A stretch of 7,164 nt of DNA from an uncultured Collinsella sp. (GTDB taxonomy: Bacteria; Actinomycetota; Coriobacteriia; Coriobacteriales; Coriobacteriaceae): contig URNU01000069.1 of NCBI GenBank assembly GCA_900549275.1, positions 1-7,164 on the forward strand. Reading direction: 5' to 3'. Of this stretch, positions 1 through 6,065 are shown piece by piece. Each line of letters opens with the position of its first letter. Within the stretch, counting starts at the first letter, position 1. Position numbers and translations under genes: made by a program. Below the pieces are notes generated by a model. It was given only the letters and a program-made list of their open reading frames with translations, had not been told where the DNA came from and made no database searches.

Positions 1-84
1 ACCCATGCGGACGCTCTTGTCTGTCAGCCGCGCTCAACCAAAACGGAGTGCAAGCTCAACTGGCTCGACTCCACCTCGATCTAG
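1..84 (+). CDS. Possible 3' end of an upstream gene (partial)
   Basis: Read from base 1, this frame stays open for 27 codons and stops at TAG (82-84), ending in the residues LNWLDSTSI. Of the 27 codons, 21 end in G or C, which matches the strong third-position bias of the real genes in the window. A competing frame starting at base 3 is also open to about position 101, but only about 14 of its 32 codons end in G/C. I do not recognise the product and no domain can be judged from so short a piece. All three forward frames are open here, so this may simply be non-coding sequence. Confidence 0.25.
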   Translation, partial: THADALVCQPRSTKTECKLNWLDSTSI

Positions 85-146
85 CCATACGTCAAATATG
101 AGGCAAATGAATCGGTAGCGTTTGTCCCAAATCTTGAGTATTTGTT

Positions 147-180
147 CGGCAGAACGGCCCCTGCCGGCTCCTGCTAGACT
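147..180 (+). promoter_or_regulatory. Inverted repeat and possible extended -10 upstream of the nuclease gene
   Basis: The 129 bases before the nuclease gene (85-213) hold two weak signals. CGGCAG (147-152) and CTGCCG (161-166) form a 6-bp inverted repeat with an 8-base loop. TAGACT (175-180) is preceded by TG one base away, as in an extended -10 element, and would start transcription near 187, about 17 bases before the ribosome binding site. There is no convincing -35 hexamer at the right distance. The inverted repeat has no T-run after it, so it is more likely an operator or chance than a terminator. Confidence 0.25.
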
Positions 181-213
181 GGTAGATTCCCAACCGTCCG
201 TCCAGGAGCCTCC

Positions 214-1197
214 ATGTCGCGCAAGTCCACCTACAAGCAAGTACTTTCCATCGGCACCGCCGTAGTGCTGGGATTTGCGTTGTTCACAGGGTCGCTCGAC
301 GGAGCGCCCAAGCTGTTGTCGCCGCAAAGTGACGAGCAGGCAGCGGCTCTGGCCGAAAAACAAAGCGAAAGTCCCAGCCGCACCGACGACGAGGCAGACC
401 TGGTTGCCCGGCTCGAATCGGGGACAGCGAGCTCCTCGGACTCTCAAAATAGCCAAGACTCTGGCGATGGCTCCGATTCCGCCGCAACCGACACCGGTGA
501 CGACGCCTCCGCGGACAGTGCCGCCACCCCTATCGACGAGGTCGAAAACCCCGATCTCGACCGCGCTCGCGGCGTATATCTCAGCAGCATTCCCGACTAC
601 GCCGGCAACCCCTACGTTGCCCTGCGCGCCGACAGCACGCACCCGCTCGGCACGCCGTCATTCACGCTCGATGAATACGAGCGCGCCGCAGAAGAGGGCT
701 GCTTTAAGAAGTTCTCCAAGCTCGACAGCTTGGGCCGCACCCGCAAAGCGCTCGCCTGCGTGGGCCCCGAATCGCTTGGTCAAGGCGAGCGCGGCGATAT
801 CTCGCGCATCCACCCCGCCGGCTGGCACCAGCAGCGCTACGACTTTATTCCAGGCCAGAGCCTGTACAACCGCTGCCACCTTATCGCCTGGTCGCTCTGC
901 GGCGAAAACGCCAACCGCAAAAATCTCCTCACCGGCACGCGTTATCTCAACGAAACGGGCATGCTACCGTTTGAAGAACAGATCCTCGACTACATCCGCG
1001 AAACGGGCAACCACGTGCTCTACCGCGTCACGCCCATGTACAACGAAGAGGAACTTGTCTGCCGTGGCGTGCGCCTTGAGGCGCAATCGGTCGAGGACCA
1101 CGGCAAGACCCTCTGCTTCCACGTATATTGCTACAACCTGCAGCCGCATGTGCAGATCGACTACGCCACCGGCCGCAACCAGGCATCCGGAGACTAG
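214..1197 (+). CDS. Secreted or membrane-anchored DNA/RNA non-specific endonuclease (EndA/streptodornase-like)
   Basis: This 327-residue protein belongs to the beta-beta-alpha-metal (HNH-like) non-specific nucleases that cut DNA and often RNA outside the cell. Residues 1-9 are basic and 10-26 hydrophobic, giving a signal peptide or N-terminal anchor. Residues 35-115 form an acidic, Ser/Asp-rich linker with no visible fold. The catalytic domain covers about 165-320. It contains NRCH (219-222), where His222 is the expected general base, then NRKN with Asn237 and RYLN with Asn246, matching the metal-binding Asn182 and nearby Asn191 of pneumococcal EndA. The downstream stretches GNHVLYRVTP and VEDHGKTLCFHVYCYN are also typical of the family. 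The start is fixed by AGGAG (204-208), 5 bases before ATG. It stands alone and converges with the EF-G-like gene. Roles in nutrient scavenging or DNA uptake are inference. Confidence 0.9.
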   Translation: MSRKSTYKQVLSIGTAVVLGFALFTGSLDGAPKLLSPQSDEQAAALAEKQSESPSRTDDEADLVARLESGTASSSDSQNSQDSGDGSDSAATDTGDDASADSAATPIDEVENPDLDRARGVYLSSIPDYAGNPYVALRADSTHPLGTPSFTLDEYERAAEEGCFKKFSKLDSLGRTRKALACVGPESLGQGERGDISRIHPAGWHQQRYDFIPGQSLYNRCHLIAWSLCGENANRKNLLTGTRYLNETGMLPFEEQILDYIRETGNHVLYRVTPMYNEEELVCRGVRLEAQSVEDHGKTLCFHVYCYNLQPHVQIDYATGRNQASGD

Positions 1198-1221
1198 TGC
1201 CGACCGCACCTCCCGTAACCC

Positions 1222-1260
1222 AAAAAAAATGATCCGTTTTCCTCCGTCCCCAAGGGATCA
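1222..1260 (-). terminator. Second, distal leftward terminator with a T8 tail
   Basis: TGATCC (1230-1235) pairs with GGATCA (1255-1260), giving a 6-bp stem with an 18-19-base loop. On the minus strand the stem is followed directly by eight T residues (1222-1229 on the plus strand are all A). It lies downstream of the proximal hairpin at 1266-1292 and so acts as a backup for the EF-G-like transcript, protecting the convergent nuclease gene from antisense reading. The loop is long for a terminator, so the strength is uncertain. Confidence 0.55.
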
Positions 1261-1292
1261 AATAAGGCCGCCCCGGATTACCCAGAGCGGCC
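1260..1292 (-). terminator. Rho-independent terminator of the EF-G-like gene
   Basis: GGCCGC (1266-1271) pairs with GCGGCC (1287-1292). On the minus strand the stem extends inward by five more pairs (two of them G-U) to a 5-base loop at 1277-1281. The tail on that strand reads TTATTT. The two G-U positions would be A-C mismatches in a plus-strand RNA, and the plus strand has no T-run after the stem, so the hairpin serves the leftward transcript. It begins 38 bases after the stop of the EF-G-like gene. Confidence 0.8.
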
Positions 1293-1329
1293 CTTGCACC
1301 GGCATGTATGTTGCAGGCAACGCCACACG

Positions 1330-3405
1330 CTACTTGGCGCGGCCCTCCTCATAGCGCTCGACCAGCTTGGCCTGAACGTCATAAGGCACCTGCTCATAGC
1401 CTGCGGGCTTCATGGTAAAGTCGCCCGTGCCGCGCGTGATAGAGCGTAGACGCGTCGAATAATCCGTCAGCTCGGCGAGAGGTGCCTGCGCGATAACCAC
1501 GGTGTCTCCGCGCTCATCGGTCTCCATGCCCGTCACGCGACCACGCGAAGCCGAGATGTCGCCCATCACGGCGCCGGCGTAGCTCTCGGGAATAGTCACC
1601 GTGATTTCCTCGATGGGCTCCAGCACCACCGGGTCGGCATCGGCGCATGCCTTGCGCAGGCCGATGCGAGCCGCCGCGCGGAACGCCATCTCATTGGAGT
1701 CGACGCTGTGATACGAGCCGTCGTACACAGCCACGCGAATGCCCGTGAGCGGGTAGCCGGCAATGATGCCGTCCTTCATGGTCTCCTGGACGCCCTTGTC
1801 CACGGCGGGGATCAGCGAGCGCGGAATACGGCCACCTACGACCTCGTCCACAAACTCATAGCCATCGCTCGTGCCGTCGGGCCCAATGAGTGGCTCAACG
1901 CGCAGCCAGCAGTCGCCATACTGACCGGCACCGCCGGTCTGCTTCTTGTGTCGACCCTGTGCGCTCGCCGTGCGGCGGATGGTCTCGCGATACGGAATGC
2001 GGATCGGCACGCTTTTGGCCACGACCTTGGTGCGGTCCTCAAGGCGATTGAGCAGGACCGAAACCTGCGCCTCGCCCACGGCGGAGATGATAGTCTGGCC
2101 CGTCTCCTCGTCGCGGTCGATGCTCATGGTCGGATCGGCCTTGCAGGCCTTCTCGATAAACGTGTAGAGCTTTTCCTCATCGCCGCGGTTCTCGGCCTCG
2201 ATGGCAATGCGGTACTGCGAGTTGGGGAACTTAAACGCCGCAGCCTCAACCTTGCCGGTAATCGAGAGCGTATCGCCCGTCTCGGCCGCCAGCTTGGGCG
2301 CCACGATGATATCGCCGGCATAAGCGTGGCCGACCTCAGTCATGTCGCGGCCGCACATCACATACAGGTGAGCCAGACGATCGCTCTTGCGGGTACGCGC
2401 GTTGATCAGCTCAAGGCCCGGCTCAAGCGTGCCCGTCAGCACCTTGATAAAGCTGATGCGGCCCTGCTGCGGATCGGCCAGGGTCTTAAACACAAATGCC
2501 ACCGGACGGTCATCGTCACTCGAGATCTTAAGCGAATCACCGTCGATAAGCGGCATCTCGCCGTAGTCGGTCGGCGCCGGGAAGTACGTCGCGATGTCAT
2601 CCATCAGCGAGTTGACGCCCTGCTCCTTAATGCAATCGCCCGCAAAGACCGGCACAAAGATGCGCTCGGCGATCGCCTTCGACAGCAGGCCCTCAAGCTC
2701 CTCCTGCGTCAGCGTCTCCTCGCCTTCCAGGTACTTCATCATCAGCTCATCGTCGGCCTCGGCCACCAACTCGCACAGATGGTCATGGGCCTCCTCGGCC
2801 TGGGCACGATACTCCTCGGGAATCTCCGACTCAACGGCTTCGGTGCCGTTGCAATGACGCGCCTTCATGCGCACCAGATCGATGATGCCGTCAAAGTCCT
2901 CGCCCTCGCCCCAGGGAAGGGTCACGGCGCCCAAGCGCGTGCCAAAGCGCTCCTGCAGCAGGTCCATAGTGGTCGCAAAGCTGGCCTCAGAGCGCGACAG
3001 GCGGTTTACGAACACCGCACGCGCCAGGCGCAGGTCCTCCGCCGCATACCAAAGCTTGACGGTCGTAGGCTGTGGGCCGGCCTCGGCGTCGACCACAAAC
3101 AGAGCCGTCTCGCAGACGCTCATCGCGGCAAAGGCGTCGCCGATAAAATCGGGATAGCACGGGGCATCGAGCACATTGATGCGCGCGCCCTTCCAGTCGA
3201 TCGGCGCAATGGTCGTCGAGATGGAAAACGCGCGCTTGACCTCTTCTGGGTCATAGTCGAGCGTGGGCTTGGTGCCGTCGTGACCGCCCAGGCGGGCGGT
3301 CTTGCCAGAAAGGTGGAGCATGGCCTCGGCGAGTGAGGTCTTGCCCACCCCGCCTTGGCCTACGAGCACCACGTTCCTTACGTTACCGGTCTTGGGAGCA
3401 CCCAT
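1330..3405 (-). CDS. Elongation factor G-like translational GTPase paralogue (EF-G2-like)
   Basis: The 691-residue product has the full EF-G domain order and about the usual length (E. coli EF-G is 704). The G domain has the P-loop GQGGVGKT (16-23), followed by domain II (about 295-370), domain III (DPTMSIDRDEETGQ), domain IV (HKKQTGGAGQYGD, then GGRIPRSLIPAVDKG) and domain V. Canonical G motifs are altered. The DTPGH stretch reads DAPCY (80-84), so the DxxG glycine is Cys83 and the catalytic His is Tyr84. NKxD reads NRLS (134-137), losing the guanine-recognising Asp. The SA motif region reads AGDC. This fits the EF-G-like paralogue group (such as mycobacterial FusA2) rather than the main EF-G, and the gene lies outside a rpsL-rpsG-tuf cluster. 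The start follows a consensus ribosome binding site; an in-frame extension to 3516 lacks one. Its cellular role is unknown. Confidence 0.88.
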   Translation of the reverse strand: MGAPKTGNVRNVVLVGQGGVGKTSLAEAMLHLSGKTARLGGHDGTKPTLDYDPEEVKRAFSISTTIAPIDWKGARINVLDAPCYPDFIGDAFAAMSVCETALFVVDAEAGPQPTTVKLWYAAEDLRLARAVFVNRLSRSEASFATTMDLLQERFGTRLGAVTLPWGEGEDFDGIIDLVRMKARHCNGTEAVESEIPEEYRAQAEEAHDHLCELVAEADDELMMKYLEGEETLTQEELEGLLSKAIAERIFVPVFAGDCIKEQGVNSLMDDIATYFPAPTDYGEMPLIDGDSLKISSDDDRPVAFVFKTLADPQQGRISFIKVLTGTLEPGLELINARTRKSDRLAHLYVMCGRDMTEVGHAYAGDIIVAPKLAAETGDTLSITGKVEAAAFKFPNSQYRIAIEAENRGDEEKLYTFIEKACKADPTMSIDRDEETGQTIISAVGEAQVSVLLNRLEDRTKVVAKSVPIRIPYRETIRRTASAQGRHKKQTGGAGQYGDCWLRVEPLIGPDGTSDGYEFVDEVVGGRIPRSLIPAVDKGVQETMKDGIIAGYPLTGIRVAVYDGSYHSVDSNEMAFRAAARIGLRKACADADPVVLEPIEEITVTIPESYAGAVMGDISASRGRVTGMETDERGDTVVIAQAPLAELTDYSTRLRSITRGTGDFTMKPAGYEQVPYDVQAKLVERYEEGRAK

Positions 3406-3409
3406 GATG

Positions 3410-3417
3410 ACCTCCTT
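3410..3417 (-). promoter_or_regulatory. Ribosome binding site that fixes the EF-G-like start
   Basis: On the minus strand this reads AAGGAGGT, a near-perfect Shine-Dalgarno sequence, separated by 4 bases (CATC) from the ATG at 3405. It decides between this start and an upstream in-frame ATG at 3516, which would add 37 residues rich in Arg, Pro and Cys that are foreign to EF-G. Confidence 0.9.
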
Positions 3418-3426
3418 GCAGGGCCG

Positions 3427-3439
3427 CGCGCAATGCGCG
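3427..3439 (-). other. Short GC hairpin in the EF-G-like leader
   Basis: CGCGCA, a central A, then TGCGCG form a 13-base palindrome that ends 9 bases upstream of the ribosome binding site. As RNA it gives a 5-bp GC stem with a 3-base loop. It could influence ribosome access, but short GC palindromes arise easily in this composition. Elsewhere in the 242-base gap between the EF-G-like start and the ABC-operon terminator (3406-3647) I see no gene and no convincing promoter. The promoter for the EF-G-like gene must lie here, or transcripts must leak through the upstream terminator. Confidence 0.3.
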
Positions 3440-3640
3440 ACGCCAACGGGGAGAGTTCGCGGTCGGTGCCATCCCGGGAGCAGCATGGTCGGCAGCCGAG
3501 CCGACTCACTCTCCAAATGTCCTATGCCACCACCCTACCCTCACGGGTGACTGTCCATGCACACCTTTCGGCGCACGTATGAATACAGGCGGCGAGAGGA
3601 AGGGACGAACACATGAGGCGATTATTAAACCCCATCGATA

Positions 3641-3681
3641 CAAACAAAAGCCGCCACGGACCATAAGACCGGCGGCGGCTT
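3641..3681 (-). terminator. Rho-independent terminator of the amino acid ABC operon
   Basis: AAGCCGCC (3648-3655) pairs perfectly with GGCGGCTT (3674-3681), and CGG/CCG pairs can extend the stem inward. On the minus strand the stem is followed by TTTTGTTTG. It begins 22 bases after the ATPase stop codon and closes the three-gene operon, separating it from the EF-G-like gene downstream. The plus strand also has a modest pyrimidine run (CTTCTTCT) beyond the stem, but no rightward gene needs it. Confidence 0.88.
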
Positions 3682-3702
3682 CTTCTCAATTCTGAGTTGA
3701 GT

Positions 3703-4467
3703 CTACCCCTCGATACGGCTCAAGAACTCACGGGTACGTTGCTCACGCGGATGATCGATAACCTGCTCGGCCGGACCCTCCTCGACAATGCGACCGCCGT
3801 CCATAAAGACCACGCGGTCGGCAACATCGCGCGCAAACTGCATCGCATGGGTCACGATCACCATCGTCATATTCTGCGCCGCCAGGTCTTTAATGACACG
3901 CAGCACCTCGGCCGTTAGCTCGGGATCGAGCGCCGAGGTCGGCTCGTCAAAGAACAAGATCTCCGGGTCGAGCGCCAAGGCGCGGGCGATACTCACACGC
4001 TGTTGCTGACCGCCCGAAAGCTCGCAGGGCACCTTGTTCTCGTTGCCCGCAAGCCCCATCTGCGCGATCAACTCGCGTGCGCGTGCCTCCGCCTGCTCGC
4101 GCGGGCGCTTGAGCACGCGAATCGGGGCGTCGATGATGTTTTTCATCACGGTATAGTGCGGGAACAGGTTGTAATTTTGGAACACTAGGCCAAATCGCGA
4201 GCGCGCCTGCTTGGGCACATCGCCCTTCGCATAGACCGCGCCCGAACCCGCATCCGTCGCAACGGCAAGGTCGCCAAACGAGAGCGAGCCTCCGTCGAGC
4301 GTCTCGAGCAGCGTGGCGCAGCGCAGCAGCGTGGACTTACCGCCGCCCGAAGGCCCGATAATCGCCACGACCTCGCCGCGCTTTACCTCGAGCGAGATAT
4401 CCTTGAGTACCTCATTGCCGCCAAACGCCTTGCGCGCGTTCGATATATTCATTACCGAATTAATCAT
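3703..4467 (-). CDS. Polar amino acid ABC transporter ATPase (GlnQ/HisP family)
   Basis: This 254-residue protein is the cytoplasmic ATP-hydrolysing subunit that powers uptake through the adjacent permease. All nucleotide-binding motifs are intact: Walker A GPSGGGKST (38-46), Q-loop Gln97 in LVFQNYN, ABC signature LSGGQ (150-154), Walker B LFFDEP (171-176, with Asp174 and catalytic Glu175), D-loop SALD and switch His207 in VTHAMQ. Length and motif spacing match the PAAT family. I chose ATG 4467 because it overlaps the permease stop (ATGATTAA). No ribosome binding site is visible, so translation is probably coupled to the permease. ATG 4452 is an alternative start; the in-frame ATG at 4518 lies inside the permease and would add unrelated residues. 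Confidence 0.94.
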   Translation of the reverse strand: MINSVMNISNARKAFGGNEVLKDISLEVKRGEVVAIIGPSGGGKSTLLRCATLLETLDGGSLSFGDLAVATDAGSGAVYAKGDVPKQARSRFGLVFQNYNLFPHYTVMKNIIDAPIRVLKRPREQAEARARELIAQMGLAGNENKVPCELSGGQQQRVSIARALALDPEILFFDEPTSALDPELTAEVLRVIKDLAAQNMTMVIVTHAMQFARDVADRVVFMDGGRIVEEGPAEQVIDHPREQRTREFLSRIEG

Positions 4468-5113
4468 GGTAGTAATCCAATTTTTTCTCGGCGGCGCCCA
4501 GCAGCATCTCGACCACAAAGTTAAAGACCCAGTAGATCAGCGCCGCGATCGCAAACGGCACCATGCTCACTTGCGAGGCAACCAGCGCCTTGGCCGTCGA
4601 GAACATCTCCCCCACGCCGATGGCAAACGCCAGCGACGTGTCTTTGACCAGCGTGATGATCTCGTTGCCCATCGCCGGCAGAATACGCTTGGCGACCTGC
4701 GGCATCACGATATACAGAAATGTCTGCAGGCGCGAGTAGCCCAGCACCTCGGCGGCCTCATATTGACCGCGCGGAATCGACTGCAGGCCCGAGCGATAGA
4801 TCTCGGCAAAGTAGCCGGCGTAGTTGATGATGAACGCCACAACGCACGCCGTCCATTTGGAATCGGGCGTGAGCGAGATGCCGAACACGTAGTACGGGGC
4901 AAAGTAGATGGCAAACATCTGCAGCATGAGCGGCGTACCGCGCATGACCGAAATGTAGATGCGCGCGACCCAACGCAGCGGCGCGATTTTACTCATGCGC
5001 ATGAACGCCACGGGGATTCCCAGCGGAATCGACCCGAGCAGCGTCAGCACAAACAGCTGCAAACTGACCAAGAACCCCTGGCCAAGCATCTGCATCATGA
5101 CTTGAATAGACAT
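4460..5113 (-). CDS. Polar amino acid ABC transporter permease (HisM/GlnP family)
   Basis: The 217-residue integral membrane protein forms the substrate channel. Hydrophobic segments lie at about 12-36, 62-80, 88-107, 152-168 and 186-206, giving the usual five-helix core. The family signature RGTPLMLQMF (58-67) is present. The EAA loop that docks the ATPase begins at Glu119 (EAAEVLGYSRLQ, continuing to MPQVAKRILPA). Only one permease gene is present, so the channel is presumably a homodimer. The start ATG 5113 overlaps the binding-protein stop as TAATG, and no separate ribosome binding site is evident, which points to translational coupling. An in-frame ATG at 5128 would run into the preceding gene and is less likely. 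Confidence 0.94.
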   Translation of the reverse strand: MSIQVMMQMLGQGFLVSLQLFVLTLLGSIPLGIPVAFMRMSKIAPLRWVARIYISVMRGTPLMLQMFAIYFAPYYVFGISLTPDSKWTACVVAFIINYAGYFAEIYRSGLQSIPRGQYEAAEVLGYSRLQTFLYIVMPQVAKRILPAMGNEIITLVKDTSLAFAIGVGEMFSTAKALVASQVSMVPFAIAALIYWVFNFVVEMLLGAAEKKLDYYHD

Positions 5114-5973
5114 TACTTGAGCACCCAATTATCGAAAGATAGACCATAGCTTGAATACTTGTCGCACAGGTCCTTGACCGTGCCGTCCTCGTAGAGCGCC
5201 CGGAGCGACTCGGTCACGGCGTCGGCCGACTTGATGTCGCCCTTCTTAAAGCCAACGGCGTAGTGCTCGCTGGACAGCGGCTTGTCGAGCTGCATATAGG
5301 CATCGGGCTTGGCGGCAAGCTGATACTGAGCGATCGAGAGGTCACAGGCGACGGCATCGACCGCACCACTCTCGAGCTGCATAAACGCCGTGTTGTACTC
5401 ACCGATGGTATCGAGCGTGGCAAACGTCGCGGCCAAATCCTTCTGGTCGCCCTCGAGCACATCCTGTGCAGCGGAATCAGTCTGGGTAATCACGGTCTTG
5501 CCGGCAAGATCGTCCCAGCTCTTGATGCCCGCATCCTTCTTGACCACCAGCACCTGTTCGTTGAGCATATACGGCTCGGAGAACGTGTAGTCGTCCTCGC
5601 GGCCCTCCATGGTAAAGCCGTTCCAGATGCAGTTGATGGCACCCGAGTTGAGCAGCGTATCCTTGGCATCCCAGTCGATGGCCTCGTATTTGACCTCCCA
5701 GCCCTGCTTATCGGCAACAGCCTTGGCCAAATCGAGATCAAAGCCGGTGTACTCGCCGTCATCGCCCACAAAGCCGTACGGAGGGTAGGACTTGTCAAAG
5801 CCCACCACGAGCTTCTTGGACTCCGCAGCGCCCTTCACATCCTTGGCCGCGGCAGAGCCAGCAGCAGAGCCCTTACCGGCACCACCGCCGCAGCCGACAA
5901 GACCAAGGCCAAGCACCGTGGCGAGCGAACCGGCTAGACCAACAAACTGACGACGAGACATATCGGTATTCAT
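5113..5973 (-). CDS. Amino acid ABC transporter substrate-binding lipoprotein with a twin-arginine-like signal
   Basis: The 286-residue extracytoplasmic receptor belongs to SBP family 3 (PBPb fold). The signal region reads SRRQFVGLAG (6-15), a hydrophobic stretch, then LVGC with Cys28 as the lipid-attachment site. A flexible Gly/Ala/Ser/Lys linker follows to about residue 54. The binding domain starts at KLVVGFDKSYPPYGF and has FDLDLAKAVA, GREDDYTFS with Arg125 (expected to hold the substrate carboxylate) and VDAVACDLS with Asp211 (expected to hold the amino group). That pattern indicates an alpha-amino acid ligand; which one cannot be told. The start at 5973 follows AAGGGGG (5980-5986) at 6 bases; the upstream ATG at 5994 lacks a site and lies in the putative operator. 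It is the first gene of the operon. Confidence 0.94.
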   Translation of the reverse strand: MNTDMSRRQFVGLAGSLATVLGLGLVGCGGGAGKGSAAGSAAAKDVKGAAESKKLVVGFDKSYPPYGFVGDDGEYTGFDLDLAKAVADKQGWEVKYEAIDWDAKDTLLNSGAINCIWNGFTMEGREDDYTFSEPYMLNEQVLVVKKDAGIKSWDDLAGKTVITQTDSAAQDVLEGDQKDLAATFATLDTIGEYNTAFMQLESGAVDAVACDLSIAQYQLAAKPDAYMQLDKPLSSEHYAVGFKKGDIKSADAVTESLRALYEDGTVKDLCDKYSSYGLSFDNWVLK

Positions 5974-5979
5974 GGTATT

Positions 5980-5986
5980 CCCCCTT
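5980..5986 (-). promoter_or_regulatory. Ribosome binding site of the substrate-binding protein
   Basis: On the minus strand this reads AAGGGGG, one base off AAGGAGG, 6 bases before the ATG at 5973. It is the only clear ribosome binding site in the three-gene operon and supports the 5973 start over the in-frame ATG at 5994. Confidence 0.75.
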
Positions 5987-5991
5987 GATGG

Positions 5992-6011
5992 CACTTTAGT
6001 TAAGTAAAGTG
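5992..6011. promoter_or_regulatory. Near-perfect 20-bp palindrome, candidate operator of the ABC operon
   Basis: CACTTTA and TAAAGTG are perfect 7-bp inverted arms around GTTAAG; the central TTAA is also self-complementary, so nine of ten base pairs match. It lies about 12-31 bases downstream of the predicted transcription start and just upstream of the ribosome binding site, which suits a repressor that blocks transcription. The AT-rich arms and tiny loop would make a weak RNA hairpin, so a DNA-binding site is the better reading. The centre (TAGTTAA) faintly recalls a Trp-repressor box, but I cannot assign a regulator. Confidence 0.6.
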
Positions 6012-6029
6012 AGTCATGTAACGTCCAGA

Positions 6030-6058
6030 ATCATACACTTTAGCGTGATAGAGCACAA
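6030..6058 (-). promoter_or_regulatory. Sigma-70-type promoter of the amino acid ABC operon
   Basis: On the minus strand TTGTGC (6053-6058) is followed after exactly 17 bases by TATGAT (6030-6035), five of six matches to the -10 consensus. Transcription should start near 6023, leaving a leader of about 50 bases that contains the palindrome and the ribosome binding site. A CACTTTAG half-site occupies 6036-6043 inside the spacer. The -35 lies 7 bases from the left arm of the large inverted repeat. Confidence 0.7.
6036..6055. promoter_or_regulatory. Second, degenerate copy of the CACTTTA site inside the promoter
   Basis: CACTTTAG (6036-6043) repeats the left half of the palindrome at 5992, exactly 44 bases away, close to four helical turns. 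The expected right half falls at 6049-6055 and reads TAGAGCA, matching TAAAGTG at four of seven positions. If real, a repressor could occupy both sites on the same face of the DNA. The degenerate right half makes this less certain than the downstream site. Confidence 0.35.
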
Positions 6059-6065
6059 GGCGAGT

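Noticed and set aside
57..78. tRNA-like T-arm (GGCTCGACTCC)
   Set aside because: The flanking bases do not pair into a 5-bp T stem and no anticodon or acceptor arm can be built upstream.
275..1354. 359-codon ORF in another frame across the nuclease gene
   Set aside because: The product is dominated by Ala, Arg, Ser, Thr and Pro, as expected for an out-of-frame reading, whereas the overlapping frame has a complete nuclease with catalytic residues and a ribosome binding site.
1708..3336. 542-codon ORF on the plus strand opposite the EF-G-like gene
   Set aside because: It lies wholly antisense to a gene with strong family matches. Its Arg/His/Leu/Ala-rich product has no recognisable motif and arises from GC-biased codons on the other strand.
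3406..3516. 37-residue N-terminal extension of the EF-G-like protein
   Set aside because: The AAGGAGGT before the internal ATG at 3405 and the normal EF-G N-terminus there make the upstream ATG unlikely.
4313..5149. 278-codon plus-strand ORF opposite the permease and ATPase genes
   Set aside because: It is rich in Arg, His, Gln and Asp with no hydrophobic core or domain, and it runs through two well-supported genes on the other strand.
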